5,760 bases of DNA from Odoribacteraceae bacterium (GTDB lineage: Bacteria; Bacteroidota; Bacteroidia; Bacteroidales; Marinifilaceae). Shown piece after piece: positions 1-4,316 of the stretch. Position 1 is the stretch's first letter. Every line of letters starts with the position of its first letter. The notes beneath the pieces were generated by a model. The model saw only the letters and a list, made by a program, of their open reading frames with translations. It was not told the origin of the DNA and did no database searches. The stretch spans positions 1 through 5,760 of the forward strand of contig JAIRXZ010000116.1 in NCBI GenBank assembly GCA_031267995.1, in the 5' to 3' direction. The position numbers and the translations under genes were made by a program.

Positions 1-12
1 TATTTTCTTCGC

Positions 13-51
13 TTTTGCCCTCGTCGTGTTTGTTTTTGCCCTCGTCGTGTT
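13..51. repeat. 21-bp period direct repeat, two copies
   Basis: TTTTGCCCTCGTCGTGTT occurs at 13-30 and again exactly at 34-51, with a 3-base spacer. A weaker trace of the unit may continue to about 57. The period is a multiple of three, and on the minus strand it reads as a charged seven-residue repeat (HDEGKxK), but there is no other sign of a gene. Confidence 0.75.
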
Positions 52-68
52 CGTTTTCCACGCTGTAG

Positions 69-88
69 GGGCGAATAATTATTCGCCC
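69..88. repeat. Perfect 20-bp palindrome, copy 1
   Basis: GGGCGAATAATTATTCGCCC is its own reverse complement. It is followed by CACGTGTTT and, further on, TTGTCATCGGGAT (107-119), which recur after copy 2 at 130-149. The pair is thus a diverged tandem duplication with a period of about 60-61 bases, differing by one indel. Confidence 0.85.
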
Positions 89-129
89 TCACGTGTTTCG
101 TCATTGTTGTCATCGGGATGCGCGGGGAA

Positions 130-149
130 GGGCGAATGATTATTCGCCC
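130..149. repeat. Near-perfect 20-bp palindrome, copy 2
   Basis: GGGCGAATGATTATTCGCCC differs from copy 1 at 69-88 by one base (A to G), which weakens the centre to a possible G-T pair on one strand. It is followed by CTAC, which completes the family's CGCCCCTAC edge, and by ACGTGTTT and TTGTCATTGGGAT shared with copy 1. Confidence 0.85.
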
Positions 150-180
150 CTACGTGTTTGCCGGTGTTGTCATTGGGATC

Positions 181-267
181 TGCTGTGGAGGCGCCCCTTG
201 CGGGCGTCCTTTCCCGCGTCCGATAATACACACGTCGAGGGCGTCCGCGAGGGGCGCCCCTACAGCA
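181..267. repeat. 29-bp imperfect inverted repeat around a 29-bp loop
   Basis: Bases 181-209 (beginning TGCTGTGGAGGCGCCCC) pair with 239-267 (ending GGGGCGCCCCTACAGCA) with five differences. The internal GGGGCGCCCC at 251-260 is itself a 10-bp palindrome. The right arm also supplies the inverted partner of the block edge at 62-73. Confidence 0.75.
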
Positions 268-282
268 TACTCCAATAACCGT

Positions 283-357
283 TGAGCCTGTCGAAATCGG
301 ACCGGTGGCTTCAACAAGCCCAACAACCACTACGGTGGCTGAGCCTGTCGAAGCCAC
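283..357. repeat. Two TGAGCCTGTCGAA motifs, one within an imperfect palindrome
   Basis: TGAGCCTGTCGAA is at 283-295 and again exactly at 340-352. The second copy sits in GTGGCT(335-340)...AGCCAC(352-357), giving a short hairpin. GTGGCTTC at 305-312 is also an inverted match to GAAGCCAC at 350-357. The core is the same as the GGCTTCGACAGGCTCAGCC-type dispersed repeat that I recall from intergenic DNA of many bacteria; the wider match is from memory. Confidence 0.65.
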
Positions 358-389
358 AAACGACAAAAGCCAACAATCATGACCCCGGT

Positions 390-418
390 GCTGGCGCGGA
401 CTTGCAGTCCGTGCCAGC
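390..418. repeat. Strong 13-bp stem, 3-base loop hairpin
   Basis: GCTGGCGCGGACT (390-402) pairs with AGTCCGTGCCAGC (406-418) with one mismatch around a TGC loop. There is no T run on either side, so it is not a standard terminator. It is more likely another dispersed palindromic repeat. Confidence 0.75.
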
Positions 419-449
419 GAAATGGTAATCTTTCAGGTGGTGGGGTATA

Positions 450-558
450 CTGTAGGGGCGCGCCTCGCGTGCGCCCATCTCTTGTGTAGAGACGTAGCGT
501 GCTACGTCTCCGCGATTATGATTCCGATTCCTGGGACGTACATGCTACGTCTCTACAG
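450..558. repeat. Second palindromic block with a perfect 14-bp inverted repeat
   Basis: The block begins CTGTAGGGGCG (450-460) and ends CTCTACAG (551-558), so CTGTAG is inverted at its edges. Inside are GGGCGC (456-461) facing GCGCCC (471-476), a perfect 10-bp stem GAGACGTAGC (489-498) with GCTACGTCTC (501-510) around GT, and GACGTA (535-540) with TACGTC (546-551). TGTAGAGACGTAGC (485-498) also matches GCTACGTCTCTACA (544-557) exactly in inverse. The inner part could fold as two small hairpins or one long one. The left edge shares TGTAGGGGCG with the block at 62-266. Confidence 0.7.
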
Positions 559-652
559 TTGGGATGTGAATAATGACGGTGCGGTGTGACAATATCCCCC
601 CCCAAAAAAAGGTTTTATTCACGCACGTTGTTAGCACGGCGTAAATAAAGAA
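559..652. other. Intergenic DNA with C8A7 homopolymer run
   Basis: This stretch, between the last palindromic block and the terminator, contains eight C (596-603) directly followed by seven A (604-610). GTGAATAA (566-573) and TTATTCAC (615-622) form an 8-bp inverted repeat with a 41-base loop, which may be chance. I see no gene or convincing promoter here. Confidence 0.5.
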
Positions 653-686
653 ACCGGGGACGTCCGCGTGGTGGGACGCCCCCGGT
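641..686 (-). terminator. Rho-independent terminator of the four-gene operon
   Basis: Bases 653-665 (ACCGGGGACGTCC) pair with 674-686 (GGACGCCCCCGGT) in a 13-bp stem with one mismatch, which becomes a G-U wobble in minus-strand RNA, and an 8-base loop. On the minus strand the stem is followed by TTCTTTATTTAC (652-641), a T-rich run. It lies about 115 bases after the thioredoxin stop and in the correct orientation for the operon. There is no comparable T run on the plus-strand side, so it should act only in the minus direction. Confidence 0.8.
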
Positions 687-714
687 GATAGCCCGGTGAT
701 AGTCCGGTGATGGC
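682..714. repeat. Three 11-bp tandem copies beside the terminator
   Basis: CCGGTGATAGC (682-692), CCGGTGATAGT (693-703) and CCGGTGATGGC (704-714) follow each other with one or two changes. The first copy begins inside the right arm of the terminator stem, so CCGGT of each copy could in principle pair with the left arm (ACCGG, 653-657), giving alternative hairpins with longer loops. Confidence 0.8.
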
Positions 715-744
715 TTTGGCAGAAAAGCCTCAGGGAAACGCGTG

Positions 745-820
745 ATCAGTACTTTTTACCGAACGAGATCAGTGACCGAACGCGATCAGTGACCGAACGC
801 AATCAGTACTTTTTACCGAA
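745..820 (-). repeat. Tandem array repeating the 3' end of the thioredoxin gene
   Basis: The last 19 bases covering the gene's final codons and stop (802-820) occur again exactly at 745-763 (ATCAGTACTTTTTACCGAA on plus). Between them lie two exact, adjacent 17-bp copies (767-783 and 784-800) of a shortened version, GATCAGTGACCGAACGC. The gene's FGKKY-stop codons are therefore present twice, with two shorter Phe-Gly-like copies between. The distance between the long copies is 57 bases, a multiple of three, so readthrough of the TGA at 803-805 would add 18 residues and end again in FGKKY at a TGA (746-748). Slippage or unequal recombination is the simplest origin. Confidence 0.85.
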
Positions 821-1996
821 TTTGTTCCCGTAGAGGGTGATCAGGTTTTTATCCATCCACGAGCCGCGCATGTTGCGATTGATAATCACGCCATCGGGCG
901 AGAGCAGCACGCAAAAGGGGATCCCGGAGAAGTTGTATTTTTTCGCGATGTCACCCTCGAATGCTCGCAAATCGGAGACTTGCAACCAGGACATTTGCTC
1001 GTCATGAATGGCTTGCTTCCATGCCTTTTCGTCGCTGTCCATCGAGATGCTCACCACGTCGAAGCCCTCCGGGTGATACAACTCGTACACCTCCTTCAGG
1101 TGCGGGATGTCCGCCCTGCACGGGCCGCACCACGATGCCCAGAACTCCAGCAAGACGTGTCGCCCCTTGGCCACGTGGTCGGAGAGTTTCACGGGGTTGC
1201 CGTCTTGATCCCGCAGCAAGAAGTCGATAAACGGCGCGCCGATCGCGGTGAGCTTCACCTCGTCCGCTCGCGCGAGGAGCGTTTGGCCCGCGGCGGACTC
1301 CCTCGCGGCCGGGGGGATTGACGACAACAGGTCGTCGATCTCGCTCGCGGTGAAGCGGGAGAGGTTTGACTGCAAGGCGTGAAGGCCTATCGCGTTGCCG
1401 GCGTTTTCGCGAACGAAGCGCGCGACGTAGGCCTTGATGTTCTCGCTCTCCAGGTCGACGCGGGTGACAAGTTCGATGCCCTCGGAGACGGGGGCTTTCT
1501 CTTTCCCCGCGCCCGGGTTCAGGTAGGCGATGTAGTCGTCGAACCGGGCGTCGCGTTGCTTGTTGATTTTCTCGAATTCAAGCTTGTAGGCGACGTAGGC
1601 GTCGTGCAACGCCGATCCTTTCACGCTGACGTTGTGGTAGGGGTACTCCCTCACCAGGTATTGCAGGGGGAGGCTGTCCAGGACGGTCGTTACCTCCACC
1701 TTTTCGTTGTCCATGAAGAGGGGGATGATCGGTTGAGGCGCGCGGCCTTCCGTTTTGACGATCTTGATGGTGAGCAGTCGCGGGTGTTCTATTTTCCCCG
1801 CGAGGGTGAAGGCGCCGTTCCTGATCACCGCGCTGTCCAGGGGCGCGGCGGCGTTTTCGGCGTAAAGGTAGACGCTCTTTCCCTCCGCGTCGCCCGCGAT
1901 GTTTCCCTTGATCGAGAATCCGTCGGGCGCGCATCCCGGGAAACCCGGGGCGCAGAGCAGAAGGGCGGGCAGAATGATAAGGTTTCTTGTTTTCAT
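803..1996 (-). CDS. DUF4369 + TlpA/AhpC-TSA-like thioredoxin lipoprotein (thiol:disulfide oxidoreductase)
   Basis: A complete 397-residue envelope thioredoxin. The N-terminus MKTRNLIILPALLLCAPGFPGC is a signal peptide with a probable lipidation Cys22 (FPG-C); Cys15 is less likely. Residues about 27-125 match DUF4369, with a G-x-I...GKSVYLY...LDSAVIRNGAFTLAGKIEHP pattern. A mainly helical linker (about 130-245) follows. Residues about 250-390 form the thioredoxin fold: GAPFIDFLLRDQDGNPVKLSDHVAKG, then FWASWCGPCRADIPHL with the redox pair Cys290 and Cys293, and the cis-proline loop SGIPF with Pro360. No acidic surface signal follows Cys22, so the protein probably faces the periplasm and reduces or isomerises disulfides there. 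An extra Cys362 lies two residues after the cis-proline. The ATG lies 12 bases after the DUF4465 stop. As the last gene of the operon it may maintain the uptake proteins or modify the imported ligand; both are inferences. The last codons are repeated downstream. Confidence 0.93.
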   Translation of the reverse strand: MKTRNLIILPALLLCAPGFPGCAPDGFSIKGNIAGDAEGKSVYLYAENAAAPLDSAVIRNGAFTLAGKIEHPRLLTIKIVKTEGRAPQPIIPLFMDNEKVEVTTVLDSLPLQYLVREYPYHNVSVKGSALHDAYVAYKLEFEKINKQRDARFDDYIAYLNPGAGKEKAPVSEGIELVTRVDLESENIKAYVARFVRENAGNAIGLHALQSNLSRFTASEIDDLLSSIPPAARESAAGQTLLARADEVKLTAIGAPFIDFLLRDQDGNPVKLSDHVAKGRHVLLEFWASWCGPCRADIPHLKEVYELYHPEGFDVVSISMDSDEKAWKQAIHDEQMSWLQVSDLRAFEGDIAKKYNFSGIPFCVLLSPDGVIINRNMRGSWMDKNLITLYGNKFGKKY

Positions 1997-2008
1997 CTTA
2001 AGAGGTTT

Positions 2009-2839
2009 TTAGCGGGCCAGGCGTATACCGTCAAGGCAGAAGTAGGGCGGGGTGCGCATGTTGCCGCCGACGTCGAGGTCGGAGGATTCCAGGTAGAAGA
2101 CTACTCGCGAGACGACGCCGAGGGAGGCGAGGTCTACCCGGTACCAGTCGTTGACCACCAGGCTCCACGCGGGGTTGGCGGGGTCGCCTTTCCGGGTGCA
2201 GAGGTAGAAGGTGACCTCGCCGGTGGCCGTGTTCCCGTTGTAGCCTTTGGCGGTCAGTTTGAAGTAGTCGGCGTCCTCGTCGACCATTTTCTTGACGCCG
2301 CCGGGGACGTTCGCGTACCACACGCCGGTTTTGGCGGCGCCGCCGGGGATGTTCGGGTTGGCCACGGGGGCGGCGCTGGTGCCGTACTGATCACCGTAGA
2401 CGAGGGCGAGGTAGGCGTAGGTGGTGTTGGCCACAAGGACGTGTTCCACCACGGCGGGGGTTTCCAGCGTGAAGAAGGCGTCGTCGCCGTCAACACGGGC
2501 GACGGCGTAGACTTCGGTGGCGTTGGGGTAGCGGGTGTAGACGCTGAAGATGTTGGAGTCTAAGGCCTGTGGCGTGGCCGTCCAGGTGAAGGAGCGGTTG
2601 TTGCGGTTGGAGTAGGCGAAGCCGGCGTAGGTGCCGTCGCTCTTTTTGTTGGTGTTGAAGGTGACGGCGTTTTGATGGGCTGCCCTGGAGGTGAATCCGT
2701 TTTCGGGGATGACGTGCGTGAAGCGGTCGAGGGAAAGCTCGTTCATGGTGACGTCGTTCGGGATGGGCACGAGCAGGTCTCGATCGTCCGAGCAGGCGGT
2801 GGCGGCGAGGAAGATAGTGGCGAGTATTAAATTCTTCAT
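2009..2839 (-). CDS. DUF4465-domain surface lipoprotein
   Basis: A 276-residue protein that I recognise as DUF4465 from its motifs: GFAYSNRNN (73-81), ANTTYAYLALVYGDQYG (137-153), DYFKLTAKGYNGNTATGEVTFYL (191-213), VVNDWYRVDLASLGVVSRVVF (228-248) and a C-terminal SSD...GGNMRTPPYFCLDGIRL (252-274). The start MKNLILATIFLAATAC is a lipoprotein signal with Cys16. The next residues SDDRD resemble the Ser-plus-acidic export signal that sends Bacteroidota lipoproteins to the cell surface. The fold is expected to be a beta-sandwich that binds a ligand next to the SusCD complex. From memory, DUF4465-like lipoproteins occur in cofactor and metal-uptake loci, including B12-binding proteins of Bacteroides, but I cannot confirm that link here. 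The gene starts 19 bases after susD and ends 12 bases before the thioredoxin gene, so it is co-transcribed. Codons are strongly C-ending, for example nearly all Tyr codons are TAC. Family call is strong; function is open. Confidence 0.88.
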   Translation of the reverse strand: MKNLILATIFLAATACSDDRDLLVPIPNDVTMNELSLDRFTHVIPENGFTSRAAHQNAVTFNTNKKSDGTYAGFAYSNRNNRSFTWTATPQALDSNIFSVYTRYPNATEVYAVARVDGDDAFFTLETPAVVEHVLVANTTYAYLALVYGDQYGTSAAPVANPNIPGGAAKTGVWYANVPGGVKKMVDEDADYFKLTAKGYNGNTATGEVTFYLCTRKGDPANPAWSLVVNDWYRVDLASLGVVSRVVFYLESSDLDVGGNMRTPPYFCLDGIRLAR

Positions 2840-2858
2840 GATATATCGTGTTTGATGT

Positions 2859-4307
2859 TTAGTTGTATCCCGGGTTGGGGATCATTCTCGTGTTTTTGTT
2901 CAATTCCGCTTCGGGTATCGGCCAGCAGTATTGGTTTTCCGTGAAGTTCACGTCTTGCTTCAACGTGTAGATCCAGGGTTTTCCTTGTGCCGGGCTGGCA
3001 TCGGTGTCGTTGATAAAGCGGAGGGAGGCGAAGTACTCGCTGCCATTTTCGAGGAATTGCTCCATACATATCTCCTGGAAGAGAAGACGCAGCAGATCCT
3101 TTTTGCTCGCGGCGGCGAATGCCGGCAAGACGGGGTTGGTACGCTTGGCGCGCATCTCGTTCACCGGGGCGAGCGCCTCGGCCACGGAGTATTCGTCGAG
3201 GCGAGCTTTCAACTCGGACTCCATCAGGTATAGCTCGGCGTAGCGGAAATAGTAGGCGGTGTAGGGGGCGTTTGGCGTGGCGTAGCGTCCCCCGTGGTAC
3301 AGCTTCACGACGGCAAATTGAATGCTTTCGTCCCATGTCTCCGGGGCGCGGGCATTGCCCATCACCAGCGGGTAGCGGGCGTCGGCCTTTAGCCAACCGT
3401 CGGGGATGGTGTAGTACACGTTGCGATAGCCGACGTTGTAAGAGTAGTCAAAGTCGCTATTGGCAATGTTGCTTTTGTCGCCCAGGTAGCGCGCCCACAG
3501 CACCTCCTTGGAGTTCCAGCCGGCCGCGTACATCGCGACGATGTCCGATTCCATGCCCCACGACGGGATGTTTTCGCCTCTAAGCGCCAGGACGATTTCC
3601 AGCGCGTCTTTGAGGTCTTGGGTATTTTGGCGCATCGCCCCGCGGTAGAGGAGGAGCTTCGCTTTCAACACTTGCGCCATCTGGCGGGAGAGGTAGCGGG
3701 GCGATGTGAAGGCGGGCATCGCGGCGATGGCGGCTTCCAGGTCTTCAAATATCTTGGTGTAGGACTCCCCCACCGTCAGCCTGGCCACTTGCAAGTTGCC
3801 CAGGTCGGACATTTTATCCCTGTACAACAGCCCGTGTTCGACGTCGTCCGCCTCCCACCAATGGCCGAATAACCAGAATAAATTGGCGTTAGCCCATGCC
3901 CTCATGCAGCGCGCCTCGGCGATCATTTCCGCCTTGCGTTCCGGCGAGGGGTATTTGTTGTCGGCCAAGCCCGACAGCGCCTCTATGGCGGCGTTCGTGG
4001 AGTTGACTAAGGCGTAATAGGCCAGCCAAACGCTCTGCCCGGTGCCGTAATTTGCCTGGTAGGCGGCGTTATATTCCGCCGTGTAGTACTGGTAAAAACC
4101 GCCTTGCGAGGACAACCGACAGGGGATTACTCCTCCCAGAGCTGACTGGTCTTCTATCACGGAGTACATGCCGTTGAGTACGTTCAGCGCCCCGTTGTAA
4201 TCCGTGACCGCGTTCTCTAACGTCAGGTTGTACCTGGGCACCTGATCGAGAAACTTCTCGCAGGAGATGCACGCCAGGACGATCAATAGTTGGTATAGTT
4301 TTTTCAT
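2859..4307 (-). CDS. SusD/RagB-family outer-membrane substrate-binding lipoprotein
   Basis: A complete 482-residue SusD/RagB protein, the surface lid that binds ligand over the SusC channel. It starts MKKLYQLLIVLACISC; Cys16 (ISC-EKFLD) is the likely lipidated residue because SusD proteins usually have Cys just before a xxFLD motif, although Cys13 (VLAC) is a second possibility. The N-terminal SusD-like part has the usual early helices: NGMYSVIED near 45-53, WLAYYALVNSTNAAIEAL near 94-111 and EARCMRAWANANLFWLFG near 131-148. The C-terminal RagB/SusD part has FRYAELYLMESE (354-365), VNEMRAKR (382-389), EICMEQFLENGSEYFASLRF (412-431) and the closing WPIPEAELNKNTRMIPNPGYN. Length is normal for the family. 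The ATG lies 9 bases after the susC stop, with an A-rich, Shine-Dalgarno-free leader that is usual in Bacteroidota. Two tryptophan-rich stretches (FWLFGHWWEADD, 144-155) are family-like and may sit near the ligand face, but this is inference. Confidence 0.96.
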   Translation of the reverse strand: MKKLYQLLIVLACISCEKFLDQVPRYNLTLENAVTDYNGALNVLNGMYSVIEDQSALGGVIPCRLSSQGGFYQYYTAEYNAAYQANYGTGQSVWLAYYALVNSTNAAIEALSGLADNKYPSPERKAEMIAEARCMRAWANANLFWLFGHWWEADDVEHGLLYRDKMSDLGNLQVARLTVGESYTKIFEDLEAAIAAMPAFTSPRYLSRQMAQVLKAKLLLYRGAMRQNTQDLKDALEIVLALRGENIPSWGMESDIVAMYAAGWNSKEVLWARYLGDKSNIANSDFDYSYNVGYRNVYYTIPDGWLKADARYPLVMGNARAPETWDESIQFAVVKLYHGGRYATPNAPYTAYYFRYAELYLMESELKARLDEYSVAEALAPVNEMRAKRTNPVLPAFAAASKKDLLRLLFQEICMEQFLENGSEYFASLRFINDTDASPAQGKPWIYTLKQDVNFTENQYCWPIPEAELNKNTRMIPNPGYN

Positions 4308-4316
4308 CGAGCGTCT

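Larger units (their letters stand above)
62..266. repeat. Palindrome-rich block bounded by perfect 12-bp inverted repeats (REP/MITE-like)
   Basis: GCTGTAGGGGCG at 62-73 is an exact inverted match to CGCCCCTACAGC at 255-266. Between them are a perfect 20-bp palindrome (69-88), a second near-identical one (130-149) and a long imperfect inverted repeat (181-209 with 239-267). It carries no coding frame that looks real. No clear target-site duplication flanks it. The block may be one non-autonomous element or several smaller ones nested together. Confidence 0.6.
1..802. other. Non-coding, repeat-dense intergenic region
   Basis: No open frame here has a recognisable protein, signal peptide or family motif. 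The two longest frames (79-366 minus and 93-278 plus) are translations of the palindromes. The region is better explained as an accumulation of dispersed repeats downstream of the operon. No tRNA, rRNA, CRISPR spacing or transposase gene is visible. What lies to the left of base 1 is unknown. Confidence 0.75.

Noticed and set aside
93..278. A 61-codon plus-strand frame in the left region.
   Set aside because: It runs through the palindromic block, with no recognisable protein features.
79..366. A 95-codon minus-strand frame in the left intergenic region.
   Set aside because: It is a translation of the palindromes and repeat motifs, has no signal or domain, and its composition follows the repeats.
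390..418. The strong hairpin as a terminator.
   Set aside because: Neither side has a T-rich run, and no gene ends nearby on either strand; the operon already has a better terminator at 641-686.
62..558. A CRISPR array, because of repeated palindromes.
   Set aside because: Repeats are of different sequence, unequal spacing and overlapping orientation; there are no regular repeat-spacer units and no cas genes.
566..622. GTGAATAA/TTATTCAC inverted repeat as transposon ends.
   Set aside because: Only 8 bp long with a 41-base interior, no target duplication and no coding content; it could arise by chance.
1379..2563. A 394-codon open frame on the plus strand spanning the 5' part of the thioredoxin gene and most of the DUF4465 gene.
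   Set aside because: It is antisense to two well-recognised genes, is rich in Val, Gly, Asp and Arg as expected from the complement of C/G-ending codons, has no family motif, and crosses the boundary between the two real genes.
2836..3396. A 186-codon minus-strand frame overlapping the end of the susD-like gene.
   Set aside because: It is an out-of-frame shadow of the SusD coding sequence, which itself has full family motifs and a normal C-terminus.
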